A DNA stretch of 34,135 nt from Pseudomonadales bacterium (GCA_013215055.1 JABSRQ010000049.1:1-34135); one strand, 5' to 3'; shown: positions 1-8,422, counted from the first letter of the stretch. The notes: generated from the sequence alone by a model not told the origin. Numbers and translations: made by a program.

Positions 1-1087
1 AATGCTTTAATACATCAATAGCGGCAGCAACGGATGCAGGATTTGCGTTATAACTATCATCAATAATCAAGCCACCCCACACCGCATTTTGTAACTGCAT
101 ACGAGATTTTACGCCATGATAATTTGCCAAGCCTTCGGCTATATCCGCAAGACTGATTCCCACAGCTAAAGCACAACTTGCCGCAGCCAGCGCATTGGCA
201 ACATTATGTTCACCTGCAACATTCAGTCTGATTTTTTGATTTAATGATTGGTCATTTAATTGATAGTGCAAGGTAAATTCAGATTGCCCCAAAGACAAAA
301 TCAAATCCGTAATCGTTAGTTCCGCTTGCAGATGATCCATGGAAAAACTTAAAACTTGGCTTTTATTTAACACCTCAATTTCTGCTATCCATTGACGGCT
401 ATATTTTTCATCCAGATTTATTACTGCGGTAGTGTGCAACTGCAGGTCTCGATAAATTTCAGACTTTGTTTCTGCAATCGTCTCTTCACTGCCAAAGCGC
501 CCAATATGGGCTGGTCTGATATTAGTAACAACCACAACATCAGGTTTAACCATAGCCATTAAATAACTGATATCGCCTTTTTCAGCTGCGCCCATTTCAA
601 TCACAGCGTAATCGCTGTCTTTATCGATATTAAACAGTGTTAAAGGCACACCTAATTCATTATTTTGATTGCCTGAAGTGACTGAAACTGACGCTGAAAG
701 TTTTAATATGCAAGCTAACATTTCTTTTGTGGAGGTTTTACCACAGCTACCGGTAATGCCAATCACCTTGCCCTGGTATTTATCCCGACAAGCGATAGCT
801 AAATCGGCCATGGCCTTTTTACAGCTGCTCACTTTTATTTGAGCAATCGCAGCATTTTCTATTACATCTTCAACTAACGCGATGCATGCGCCGTTTTCAG
901 CAGCAGCATTGATATAGGCATGACCATCGACGCTGTCGCCTTTAAATGCGATAAACAAGCTGTCCTTTTGTACAACACGACTATCGATAACTGCTGTGCT
1001 AATCAACATTTTATCTAGCGATGAATCATCAACAACTAACTGGCCATTTACATATGCGTTTAAGACATCAACGGTCATATCTAACAT
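1..1087 (-). CDS. murF: MurF, UDP-MurNAc-tripeptide:D-Ala-D-Ala ligase (3' end beyond window)
   Basis: Cytoplasmic ligase that adds D-Ala-D-Ala to UDP-MurNAc-tripeptide, the last soluble step of peptidoglycan precursor synthesis. Translating the minus strand from 1087 gives about 362 codons without a stop. It shows the Mur-ligase ATP loop GITGSCGKTST at residues 110-120 and a GDSVDGHAYI segment at 50-59 typical of the N-terminal substrate domain. Family proteins are about 450 residues, so roughly the last 90 lie outside the window. The ATG at 1087 is chosen because GGAGG lies 6 bases upstream inside the end of murE; a second in-frame ATG is at 1078. The start overlaps the murE stop by 7 bases, implying translational coupling. 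The loop reads GSCGKTS where many family members have GTVGKTT, an unremarkable variation. Confidence 0.95.
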   Translation of the reverse strand, partial: MLDMTVDVLNAYVNGQLVVDDSSLDKMLISTAVIDSRVVQKDSLFIAFKGDSVDGHAYINAAAENGACIALVEDVIENAAIAQIKVSSCKKAMADLAIACRDKYQGKVIGITGSCGKTSTKEMLACILKLSASVSVTSGNQNNELGVPLTLFNIDKDSDYAVIEMGAAEKGDISYLMAMVKPDVVVVTNIRPAHIGRFGSEETIAETKSEIYRDLQLHTTAVINLDEKYSRQWIAEIEVLNKSQVLSFSMDHLQAELTITDLILSLGQSEFTLHYQLNDQSLNQKIRLNVAGEHNVANALAAASCALAVGISLADIAEGLANYHGVKSRMQLQNAVWGGLIIDDSYNANPASVAAAIDVLKH

Positions 1088-2550
1088 GATATACCTCCGT
1101 CAAGTGCTCTAGTTAATTGCGCAACATCATCAAAGGCGTATTTTCCATCGGCTAATATTTGATATTTCTCATGGCCTTTACCAGCAATTAAAACAACATC
1201 ACCTTCTTTTGCAGCAGATACAGCTTCGACTATTGCCAGAGCTCTATCTTCAATCACTTGTACCTTGTTAGCTGTAAAGCCCGCCATGATTTCAGCATTA
1301 ATAATTTTAAGGCTTTCCGATCTTGGATTATCTGCGGTAACAATAATATTATCTGCAAAAGCTTCAGCAGCTTTAGCCATTAAAGGACGTTTGGTTTGAT
1401 CTCTATCACCGCCACAACCAAATACCAGATGTATTTTACCCTCGGTAATTTCACGTAGAACCGATAACACATTTTCTAAAGCATCAGGTGTATGTGCATA
1501 ATCAACAACAGCGGTAAGGCCTAAGGTATTTTTAAGCAGCTGCATCCTTCCTCTAACAGGTTTTAGCAAGGGCAAAATGGATGTAATAGTTTTTAACGCT
1601 ACACCTTGATGATGAACCACGGCAATCGCCGCCAATACGTTATGGCAATTAAAACGCCCTAATAAAGCCAGCTCACAATCATAGACTTCAGACTGATGGA
1701 TTAACTGAGCTTGTATACCGGATTGACTTAAGCGGATATTCTGAAAATAATAGTCAGCTGTTTCATCCGCTATAGAATAAGTTTTACACGCCAACTGAGC
1801 AGGTAAAATACGTTGGATTTTGTCACTTATGGCATCATCCACATTGATGATCGCAACTTGAAGAGCCTCTGTTCTAAAGAGCTTTAACTTGGCATCGGCA
1901 TAAGCTTCTAATGTACCGTGATAATCCAGATGATCGTGACTGAGATTAGTAAAAACGGCACTATTAAATGCAATACTATTACAACGACCCTGCGCTAACG
2001 CATGGGAAGAAACTTCCATAGCAATGGATTGCACCCCTGCATCTAACATTTCGGCAAAACACCCCTGTAATGAGATTGCATCGGGGGTGGTATTTATCGT
2101 GGACTTTTCATGCCTAACACCTGAGCTATCCTGATAGTGGATACCTAGAGTACCGATCTCACCATGGCTACGATTTAATAAGGTCAAAATCTGTGAAATA
2201 TAACTACAAACAGAAGACTTACCGTTGGTACCCGTTACGCCTGCCACATATAAATGCTGACTAGGTTCTGCATAAAAACGTGAGGCAAGTTCACCTAAGT
2301 TATTGGCTAGATCTGCATCTACCGCATAAGCCACGCTAATATCGTCAGCAGGTTTCTCTTGCATCAATATAGCCGCCGCACCATTTTTAATGGCCTGACT
2401 AATAAACTGATGCCCATCAACAGCGGCACCTTTTATCGCGCAAAATAAATCGCCCGCTTTAATATGACGGCTATCCAGAGATATGCCGGATAAAACGATA
2501 TCCTGTCCGTATATGGTTTTATTTGTAAGGCTTGAAAAATGAATACTCAT
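1081..2550 (-). CDS. murE: MurE, UDP-MurNAc-L-Ala-D-Glu:meso-diaminopimelate ligase
   Basis: Adds the third stem-peptide residue to UDP-MurNAc-dipeptide in the cytoplasm, using ATP. The 489-residue protein has the ATP loop GVTGTNGKSS at residues 104-113 (Lys111), the YADAK segment whose Lys221 is the likely carbamylated lysine, and DNPR at 407-410. DNPR is the signature for meso-diaminopimelate rather than lysine, so the wall is of the usual Gram-negative type. The ATG at 2550 directly abuts the ftsI stop codon, with no spacer, and the 3' end overlaps murF. It is part of the mraZ-rsmH-ftsL-ftsI-murE-murF transcript. Length and domains are complete. Confidence 0.97.
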   Translation of the reverse strand: MSIHFSSLTNKTIYGQDIVLSGISLDSRHIKAGDLFCAIKGAAVDGHQFISQAIKNGAAAILMQEKPADDISVAYAVDADLANNLGELASRFYAEPSQHLYVAGVTGTNGKSSVCSYISQILTLLNRSHGEIGTLGIHYQDSSGVRHEKSTINTTPDAISLQGCFAEMLDAGVQSIAMEVSSHALAQGRCNSIAFNSAVFTNLSHDHLDYHGTLEAYADAKLKLFRTEALQVAIINVDDAISDKIQRILPAQLACKTYSIADETADYYFQNIRLSQSGIQAQLIHQSEVYDCELALLGRFNCHNVLAAIAVVHHQGVALKTITSILPLLKPVRGRMQLLKNTLGLTAVVDYAHTPDALENVLSVLREITEGKIHLVFGCGGDRDQTKRPLMAKAAEAFADNIIVTADNPRSESLKIINAEIMAGFTANKVQVIEDRALAIVEAVSAAKEGDVVLIAGKGHEKYQILADGKYAFDDVAQLTRALDGGISC

Positions 2551-4275
2551 CTAACGCCCCGCAACATAATTGCTGCGGCTCACAGCAGAAGGGCTGTTAG
2601 TCGTCAGTTTATCAGGCACCACATTTAACATGCGTAAACTACCTGACATAATCTTGGAGAAAACTGGAGCAGCCACTTCGCCACCGTAATATTCTTTACC
2701 TTTAGGGTCATCAACAACAATCACCGCAACTAATCGCGGATTATCAGCTGGAGCCATGCCTGCAAATAACGACAAATATTTTCCGTCTTCATAACCTCGG
2801 CGTCCTACCTTATGTGAAGTACCTGTTTTACCCGCCACACTATACGATTCTGTTTGTGCTTTTTTTGCCGTACCGCCGGGTTTCACCACCGTTTTTAACA
2901 TTTCAAGCACGGCATCTGCATATTGGGCATCAACCACTTTTTCACTGGCAGGAATTTCATCTTGCAATAATAAGCTCACCGGTATTTTCTCACCGTGATT
3001 GGCCATAATCGCATAAGCCTGCGCCAGCTGCAGCGCCGTTACCGACACGCCATTACCAAAAGCTAAGGTGGCTCGTTCAATAGGACGCCACTTGGTACGC
3101 TCTGGCAAACGGCCAGTACGCTCACCCGGAAAACCGGTTTGTAGATATTGCCCAAAACCCATGCGCATATACATGCCGGGAATGGTTTCTTGATCCAGCG
3201 ACAGTGCAATTTTGGTCATCCCCACCTGAGACGATTTGGTGATAACTTTAGTGACATCAATCACACCGTAATTAACCGGGTCTAACAACGTTTTCCTACC
3301 CACTTTCACATAACCTGGGCGTGTATCAATTTTACTATGGGCATGAACCTTCCCGGATTCCAATGCTGCCATCACCGCAATAGGCTTTACCGTAGAACCA
3401 GGTTCAAAAACATCGGTTAAAGCACGGTTTCTAACCGAAGCTATTTCCATATTTCTTCTATCGTTGGGATTAAAAGAAGGTTGATTAACCATCGCCAACA
3501 CTTCACCGCTGTGCACATCTAATATCACCGCCGTACCGCCATCGGCTCTATGATGCTTCACTACCGACTTCAGCTCTTTATAAGCCAGATACTGCAAACG
3601 CAGATCTATGCTCAAGACTAAATCATTACCCGGCTTGGCCTCTTCGATATGGTTAATCACTTTAATCGTACGATGAAATAAATCCTTCACCACCTTGCGA
3701 CTGCCATCGGAACCTTGTAACCAAGAATCGTAAGCCAGTTCAAAACCTTCTTGGCCGACATTATCGACATTGGTGAAACCCAGTAATTGAGAAGTAACCT
3801 CACCGGCGGGATAAAAACGGCGATATTCTTCGCGGCCATAAATACCGGAGATTTTTAACGCAAAAACAGCTTCTGCTAAAGCTGGTGATATTTTTCGTTG
3901 AATATAAACAAATTGCTTATTTTTATAACGTTGAAGTTTTTTATGCAGCCGCTGATAGGGCTGCTCTAACAGTTTGGCGAGCTGACGTATTTGCTCGGGG
4001 CTGGCCTGCATTTTTTTAGGGTTGGCCCAGATAGTCACAACCGGCGTACTAACGGCCAGAGGCTGACCATTCCTATCGGTAATCATACCCCGGTTAGCAG
4101 GAATTGTTTCCATTCGAACGGTTCTGGCTTTACCCTGGCCTTGTAAAAATGACAAGCCGCCATCGATATCCACCACTTGAATCAGCATCATACGAATCAC
4201 CAGCACAGCAAAAAGCAGCATTAAAAATGCTGCAACAACTGCAAAACGCCAATGAAATTTCAACGATGCCAACAT
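2551..4275 (-). CDS. ftsI: FtsI (PBP3), septal peptidoglycan transpeptidase
   Basis: Class B penicillin-binding protein that crosslinks septal peptidoglycan as part of the FtsQLBWI divisome core. The 574-residue protein has a short cytoplasmic N-terminus, one membrane anchor at about residues 11-29, a pedestal domain with the ANRGMITDRNG segment at 60-70, and a transpeptidase domain. The active site shows SxxK as STVK (Ser294, Lys297) and KTGT at 483-486. The second motif, normally SxN, reads SSQ at 348-350 (codon CAG for Gln). The downstream VGMTKIAL matches the family, so the alignment position is secure. It starts 4 bases after the ftsL stop and abuts murE, consistent with one operon. The tail after about residue 550 is Ser/Asn-rich and probably unstructured. 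Confidence 0.97.
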   Translation of the reverse strand: MLASLKFHWRFAVVAAFLMLLFAVLVIRMMLIQVVDIDGGLSFLQGQGKARTVRMETIPANRGMITDRNGQPLAVSTPVVTIWANPKKMQASPEQIRQLAKLLEQPYQRLHKKLQRYKNKQFVYIQRKISPALAEAVFALKISGIYGREEYRRFYPAGEVTSQLLGFTNVDNVGQEGFELAYDSWLQGSDGSRKVVKDLFHRTIKVINHIEEAKPGNDLVLSIDLRLQYLAYKELKSVVKHHRADGGTAVILDVHSGEVLAMVNQPSFNPNDRRNMEIASVRNRALTDVFEPGSTVKPIAVMAALESGKVHAHSKIDTRPGYVKVGRKTLLDPVNYGVIDVTKVITKSSQVGMTKIALSLDQETIPGMYMRMGFGQYLQTGFPGERTGRLPERTKWRPIERATLAFGNGVSVTALQLAQAYAIMANHGEKIPVSLLLQDEIPASEKVVDAQYADAVLEMLKTVVKPGGTAKKAQTESYSVAGKTGTSHKVGRRGYEDGKYLSLFAGMAPADNPRLVAVIVVDDPKGKEYYGGEVAAPVFSKIMSGSLRMLNVVPDKLTTNSPSAVSRSNYVAGR

Positions 4276-4279
4276 TAAA

Positions 4280-4561
4280 TTAATACCCTACCTTTACAAC
4301 AACGATTTGCTGTTTGCTGGGAGCCGTCATATTCAGTTTATCGGCCGCTATTTGCTCTAAACGTGAATAGGATGCCATGGTACTTTTTTCTAATAACAAC
4401 TGTCCCCACTCCACTTCAAACGCCTGCGCATCTGATAATAGAAACTGCCATTCAATAAAACGCTGCCTGGCGTTATAGCTGGTTAATATCACCGCAAAAC
4501 ATGTTGCACTGATTGCCAGCCATAACACCCACGGCAGTTTTTTATTCTCTAAAAAATTCAT
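4280..4561 (-). CDS. ftsL: FtsL, cell-division membrane protein
   Basis: Small bitopic divisome protein that pairs with FtsB and activates FtsWI. The 93-residue product has a short cytoplasmic tail, a transmembrane segment at about residues 10-28, and a periplasmic helix (about 29-75) suited to a coiled coil. It ends in the SKQQIVVVKVGY tail. Primary sequence is weakly conserved in this family, so the call rests on size, topology and position between rsmH and ftsI. Its ATG overlaps the rsmH stop by 4 bases (4558-4561), the classic coupled arrangement of the dcw cluster. Confidence 0.93.
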   Translation of the reverse strand: MNFLENKKLPWVLWLAISATCFAVILTSYNARQRFIEWQFLLSDAQAFEVEWGQLLLEKSTMASYSRLEQIAADKLNMTAPSKQQIVVVKVGY

Positions 4562-5502
4562 GTTGTGGCTGCAACTTTTTCGGCCACACGCATCACAGCT
4601 GAACGTGAACGTATATTTTCATCCAGCTCGTCAATCGACGCTTTAATCGCCTTCTTCTTACCCACCGACTTCACATGTTCATCACGTTTCAGTTCGATAA
4701 TAGGAATATTTCTAGGTAATATGGGCCCACGTTCCTGATCACGAATAAAATGCTTTACGATACGATCTTCTAACGAGTGAAAGCTGATAACCACCAAACG
4801 CCCACCAGGCTTTAACATTTCAACCACATCGGCCAGCAGATTTTCTAAATCTTCCAACTCTTTATTGATATGAATACGTAGCGCTTGAAAACTGCGTGTA
4901 GCCGCATGCTTTTTACTTTGCATTTGAACTTTTTTAGGGATAATGGCTTCAATAAAGTCAGCCAAGTCTAACGTTGTTATAAACGGATGCTCATCTCTGC
5001 GTTCCACAATTTTCTTTGCAATCAACGCGGCGAACTTTTCTTCACCGTAGACGTGTAGAACTTTCTTGATTTCCCAGCGCTCAGCTATCGCCAACCACTG
5101 CGCAACCGTTTGCCCGGATGAATTATCCATACGCATATCCAACGGTCCATCACGCAAGAAGCTAAATCCTCTATCGGCCACATCTAATTGTGGGGAAGAA
5201 ACACCTAAATCCAACAATATGCCATCAACCTTACCCAGCATATTATGTTCGGCTAATACCGATTTCATATCAGCAAATGAGGCATGCTGCAAAGACAAAC
5301 GTTTGTCATCGGAAAATTTTTCACGTCCAAAGGCAATCGCATCGGCATCTTTATCAAAGGCCATTAAATGCCCCTGATCCGATAACAATTTTAAAACTTC
5401 AGCCGAATGGCCTCCCCGGCCAAATGTCCCATCCACATAAAAGCCATCGGCGTTGATAGACAACCCCAAAAGAGACTCTTGTAATAGAACTGAATAATGC
5501 AC
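4558..5502 (-). CDS. rsmH: RsmH (MraW), 16S rRNA m4C1402 methyltransferase
   Basis: S-adenosylmethionine-dependent methyltransferase that N4-methylates C1402 in the decoding centre of 16S rRNA. The 314-residue protein starts with HYSVLLQESL and has the SAM-binding DGTFGRGGHS at residues 24-33, the LDLGVSSPQLD motif near 97-107, and a C-terminal VISFHSLEDRIVKHF block. All are hallmarks of the MraW family, and length is standard. The start codon is GTG at 5502-5500, preceded by a weak AGTGAG ribosome binding site. It lies 33 bases after the mraZ stop and overlaps ftsL by 4 bases. Confidence 0.97.
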   Translation of the reverse strand: MHYSVLLQESLLGLSINADGFYVDGTFGRGGHSAEVLKLLSDQGHLMAFDKDADAIAFGREKFSDDKRLSLQHASFADMKSVLAEHNMLGKVDGILLDLGVSSPQLDVADRGFSFLRDGPLDMRMDNSSGQTVAQWLAIAERWEIKKVLHVYGEEKFAALIAKKIVERRDEHPFITTLDLADFIEAIIPKKVQMQSKKHAATRSFQALRIHINKELEDLENLLADVVEMLKPGGRLVVISFHSLEDRIVKHFIRDQERGPILPRNIPIIELKRDEHVKSVGKKKAIKASIDELDENIRSRSAVMRVAEKVAATT

Positions 5503-5535
5503 ACTTATCTCACTTATTTTTTTATAATTTACACA

Positions 5536-5994
5536 TTAAAAAACCAGATCCTGAATATCTTCTGGAAGATCCAACTCACCACTATTGGCATCCATGATGG
5601 CCTGCTCGGTTTCCGCAGCCCACCCGTCTTCACTCCATAACTCAAACTTTTCGCCTTGGCCCACTAAAACCAGCTTTTTATCGAAATGCGCATATTCACG
5701 CAACATGGCTGGCAATAACATGCGGCCGTTGCCGTCTAACTCCAGTTCACTGGCATATCCCAGCATTAAACGCTTCAGACGGCGAGTGGCCGGATTTAAT
5801 GAAGGCAGTTTCTGCAGGCTTTTTTCAACGTTTTCCCAGGCGGATAGGGGATAAAGCAATAAACAACGGCTTTGAACATCGATTGTGGCGATTAATTGAC
5901 CATCATCGGAGGAATTGAGTGCATCACGGTACTTGGTCGGCATTGCCATGCGACCTTTAGCATCCATATTGATGTTTTGCACGCCTCGAAACAC
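5536..5994 (-). CDS. mraZ: MraZ, dcw-cluster transcriptional regulator
   Basis: DNA-binding protein of the SpoVT/AbrB-like family that regulates its own dcw operon; in E. coli it binds TGG-type repeats in its promoter region. The 152-residue protein carries two MraZ domains, with repeated signatures DAKGRMAMPTKYR at about 11-23 and DGNGRMLLPAMLREY at about 82-96. The start is GTG at 5994, with GGAG 8 bases upstream. It is the first gene of the cluster, with a recognisable promoter and operator-like repeats upstream (see 6004-6095). Full length and intact. Confidence 0.96.
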   Translation of the reverse strand: MFRGVQNINMDAKGRMAMPTKYRDALNSSDDGQLIATIDVQSRCLLLYPLSAWENVEKSLQKLPSLNPATRRLKRLMLGYASELELDGNGRMLLPAMLREYAHFDKKLVLVGQGEKFELWSEDGWAAETEQAIMDANSGELDLPEDIQDLVF

Positions 5995-6003
5995 GTCTGC
6001 TTC

Positions 6004-6058
6004 TCCACTTTTGTATCAAGATCGGGTCAAAAATCCACTTTCAACCACTTTTCTCCAC
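6004..6058 (-). promoter_or_regulatory. MraZ boxes, GTGG(A/T) repeats in the mraZ leader
   Basis: Read on the minus strand, GTGGA, GTGGT and GTGGA occur at 6058-6054, 6048-6044 and 6038-6034, exactly 10 bases apart. A fourth GTGGA lies at 6008-6004, 30 bases further and therefore in the same helical phase. In E. coli MraZ binds TGG-containing repeats with a 10-base period near its own promoter, so this is very probably the autoregulatory operator. The repeats begin just after the predicted start point. The fourth box contains the GGAG that serves as the mraZ ribosome binding site. Repeats are seen; binding is inferred. Confidence 0.75.
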
Positions 6059-6066
6059 ATATCGTC

Positions 6067-6095
6067 ACTATAGAAACTAAAAACACCACATGCAA
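6067..6095 (-). promoter_or_regulatory. Sigma-70-type promoter of the dcw cluster
   Basis: On the minus strand TTGCAT (6095-6090) and TATAGT (6072-6067) are separated by exactly 17 bases. The predicted start near 6060 gives a leader of about 65 bases before the mraZ GTG, and the three phased MraZ boxes fall at roughly +1 to +27, a repressing position. No other comparable promoter is visible before the whole division/wall cluster. Confidence 0.65.
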
Positions 6096-6503
6096 GTGGA
6101 ATCAGGATTAAATTCCAGGAAAATGCACAAAAATGCAGCGAAGATGATGCGATCTGCATCGAACGAGGAATTAGCGCACAAATTGGAAGCATGCTTCCCC
6201 AATACAAACAAAAAGGTAGAAAGCAAACTTAAAGTGATACTTTAAGCTTCATCGCTAAGTAGGCTTAGGTATTTATATAAATGTATTTGCAGAACTGCAA
6301 AATAAGAGCTACCGATACTACCAAATAGAACAAATGATTCAAGCCATTAAATAAAAAAATAACCCCACACGCGCGCAAAAGAGCGGTTAATAAACCGTCC
6401 TATCTGTGATTTCCAGCCCATCCCTTACAGACAAAGACATGTTTTTATAGCGCAGAACCGGTTACACTGGCGCACGTTAAATCAACCTAAGAATTATAAT
6501 AAT
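6096..6503. other. Non-coding gap between mraZ promoter and acyltransferase gene
   Basis: About 400 bases between divergent genes with no convincing gene. A 63-codon minus-strand frame at 6016-6207 covers the promoter and lacks any family resemblance. A small inverted repeat, CGGTT-AATA-AACCG (6384-6397), is present with no T-run. No clear sigma-70 promoter for the plus-strand acyltransferase was found. In my recollection of Pseudomonas, mraZ is separated from rsmI only by rnpB, so this gap marks the start of inserted DNA. Confidence 0.5.
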
Positions 6504-7664
6504 ATGGGTCGTATTAAGATATTTGATGCCCTGCGTGGCTACTTTGTACTCTGGGTAATCGCCGCACACCTGGGTGAATTAGTGCATCTGCGACGCATTT
6601 TTGATGTTGACCTGCTTTATAACGGTTATATCGCCGTCACAATTTTCTTCCTGCTCAGCGGCTTTGTCATCACCGCGTTAATTGAAAATAAACGTGAAAG
6701 TTATGGCCTATTCCTGTTCAGACGCTATTTTCGAATCATCCCTATTCTGATCTTATTAAGTCTTGTTTATTTATTACAAACGGACTTTATTCTTTCTGTA
6801 CTGCAGCAACTGGATACCACAAGAGAAGAAATTACATCCCGCCAGGAAATCTACCACAGCTCAAAAGACTATTGGTGGCAACACATGTTGCTACATATAT
6901 CGTTATTATATGGTTTGTTTGAAGAGATAATCCCCCATGCAGGCAAAGGTTTTATCCCGCCCAATTGGTCCGTCACCATTGAATGGCAGTTTTATTTATT
7001 AGTGCCCTTTATGGTGGCTGCGTTTCGTAAAAGAAAACTGCTTTGGGTGTTTTTTGCCATCCTGGCAATAACCCTGCTAAAAGAAATGCTCGGCATTCAA
7101 GGCACGTTTGTGGGTAAACATATTTTTGCTTTTGTCGTAGGTATTGCAAGTTATTACGCCATGAACTCAGAACACAGCGGCCTGGAAAATATAAAATCCC
7201 ACGCCTATATCGTTATGATCACCACCATCACGACTTTACTTGCCTTAACGCTGGCTATGAAAATGCCGGCAGAAGTTGTTTTTGGCTTATTATTCCCCTA
7301 TGCGGTGTGGTTAAGCTTTTTAACGATGCATTACCATGTGGGTGATAATGGCGCAAAGAGACTATTTCTCAAAATTTTTGAAAACAAAGCCGTTTTGTTA
7401 TTAGGTGAGATTTCTTATTCGGTTTACCTTATCCATATGCTCGTTATTTATAATGTTTTAAATCTCACCCTGCCATGGTTTACCAACAGCAATATTGCCA
7501 GCTTTTATCTAGGCAATCTGGTATTGATCTGGGCCATATCCATTTTCATCTCTTACTTTACTTACAAATACGTAGAGTACCCGGCGATGAAATGGTCCGC
7601 CAAAGTCGCTAAAAACTGGAAAACTAAGCGCTCTGCAATTCAAACTTACAATACGAATGAGTAG
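6504..7664 (+). CDS. Acyltransferase 3 (OafA/YrhL-type) membrane protein
   Basis: Multi-pass inner-membrane O-acyltransferase of the AT3 family, which transfers acyl groups (commonly acetyl) to surface polysaccharides, lipids or peptidoglycan. The 386-residue protein begins IKIFDALRGY and has the family R-x10-H pattern (Arg11, His22), FRRYFRIIP around 74-82, a WSVTIEWQFYLL block near residues 160-171, and about ten hydrophobic segments. The final SYFTYKYVEYPAMKW block is also typical. No extracytoplasmic SGNH domain is fused. Substrate cannot be told from sequence, and no polysaccharide genes are nearby. The last codons (AAT GAG TAG) lie inside the left direct repeat at 7655, so the natural C-terminus may have been altered by that event. 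Confidence 0.85.
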   Translation: MGRIKIFDALRGYFVLWVIAAHLGELVHLRRIFDVDLLYNGYIAVTIFFLLSGFVITALIENKRESYGLFLFRRYFRIIPILILLSLVYLLQTDFILSVLQQLDTTREEITSRQEIYHSSKDYWWQHMLLHISLLYGLFEEIIPHAGKGFIPPNWSVTIEWQFYLLVPFMVAAFRKRKLLWVFFAILAITLLKEMLGIQGTFVGKHIFAFVVGIASYYAMNSEHSGLENIKSHAYIVMITTITTLLALTLAMKMPAEVVFGLLFPYAVWLSFLTMHYHVGDNGAKRLFLKIFENKAVLLLGEISYSVYLIHMLVIYNVLNLTLPWFTNSNIASFYLGNLVLIWAISIFISYFTYKYVEYPAMKWSAKVAKNWKTKRSAIQTYNTNE

Positions 7665-7748
7665 CACTTCAGAGCTGGAGCAACGCTTGAAAGCCCCATA
7701 ACCCGAAGACTCTAGGACTCCTTCAATATGTGCACTGGCCGATAAGCC
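7655..7748. repeat. Left copy of 94-bp direct repeat (decayed rnpB 3' flank)
   Basis: Aligns without gaps over 94 bases with 10620-10713, the 3' end of rnpB plus its downstream hairpins. By hand count about 70 of 94 positions match. The first 44 bases have 5 mismatches, the middle is diverged, and the last 13 (TGGCCGATAAGCC, part of the conserved 3' strand of RNase P RNA) are identical. No other part of rnpB is present here. The copy overlaps the acyltransferase stop codon. Both copies have the same orientation and bracket the HxlR-to-flavoprotein islet. Confidence 0.8.
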
Positions 7749-7911
7749 AACAGCAAAAGACTCTTATAAATACTGCATATATTTGAATGAACTCGATAGC
7801 AGCAGATGTAGAAGCAAGAACAATGCCCCTGAAAATAACTCTATGTAACTGCCTATTTTAAATATAATTGTCCCAAAATAATGACAATCACTGCCATTAT
7901 TGACCTACTGT

Positions 7912-8295
7912 CTATTTATCTTCTTCATAAGCCGCTCGGGCATGGCGAATATCATCATGATTATCCTGTGCCCAAGTGATCAAATTGATTAAAGGGTCAG
8001 TCACGCTTTTCCCCATTGTCGTCAACGAATATTCAACTCTGGGTGGCACCTCTTCAAAAACCCTGCGAGTAACATAACCGTCTTGCTCAAGTTGACGTAA
8101 CGACACCGTTAACATGCGCTTGGATATATTCTCAATACGGCGTTGTAACTCTAAAAAGCGATGGGAACCATCCAATAAGGCAAACAGTATTAACATTGGC
8201 CATTTACTGGTCAGACGCGTCAGCACATCACGTACAGGGCAATTATCATCATCTGGAATTAATTGTCTCTTACTCACATCTTTCTGTTTTTCCAT
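7912..8295 (-). CDS. HxlR-family winged-helix transcriptional regulator
   Basis: Dimeric DNA-binding protein of the HxlR/DUF24 family; characterised members (for example YodB, HypR, QorR) sense quinones, aldehydes or disulfide stress through a conserved N-terminal cysteine. From the chosen ATG at 8295 the product is 127 residues. It has the sensor motif DDNCPVRDVL near residues 16-25 (Cys19), followed by the winged helix with SKWPMLILFALLDGSHRF, ISKRMLTVSLRQLEQDGYV and PPRVEYSLT. A longer reading begins at GTG 8307, but GAGG 8 bases before the ATG at 8295 decides the start. It is divergent from the frameshifted decarboxylase-like gene and probably controls it and the two genes after it. A weak 7-bp inverted repeat at 7877-7901 follows its stop. 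Confidence 0.88.
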   Translation of the reverse strand: MEKQKDVSKRQLIPDDDNCPVRDVLTRLTSKWPMLILFALLDGSHRFLELQRRIENISKRMLTVSLRQLEQDGYVTRRVFEEVPPRVEYSLTTMGKSVTDPLINLITWAQDNHDDIRHARAAYEEDK

Positions 8296-8379
8296 TGAAA
8301 ACCTCACGTTGCTTTAACTCATATGCCATAGGAACAAAAAAGTGCCTAATTGACATAATATCAGCAATGAAAAACAATG

Positions 8380-8394
8380 GTTACTATTGGTAAC
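8380..8394. promoter_or_regulatory. Candidate HxlR operator, GTTAC-N5-GTAAC
   Basis: A perfect inverted repeat GTTAC-TATTG-GTAAC sits in the divergent gap between the HxlR gene and the first gene of the plus-strand set. A possible -10 element TATAAC follows at 8400-8405, and a TTGACA-like hexamer at 8350-8355. Position and symmetry suit autoregulation and control of the divergent genes; binding by this regulator is inferred. Confidence 0.5.
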
Positions 8395-8422
8395 TGGTAT
8401 ATAACATCATTGAGGTAAACAC

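Noticed and set aside
6016..6207. 63-codon minus-strand frame upstream of mraZ
   Set aside because: It covers the dcw promoter and MraZ boxes, resembles no family and has no ribosome binding site.
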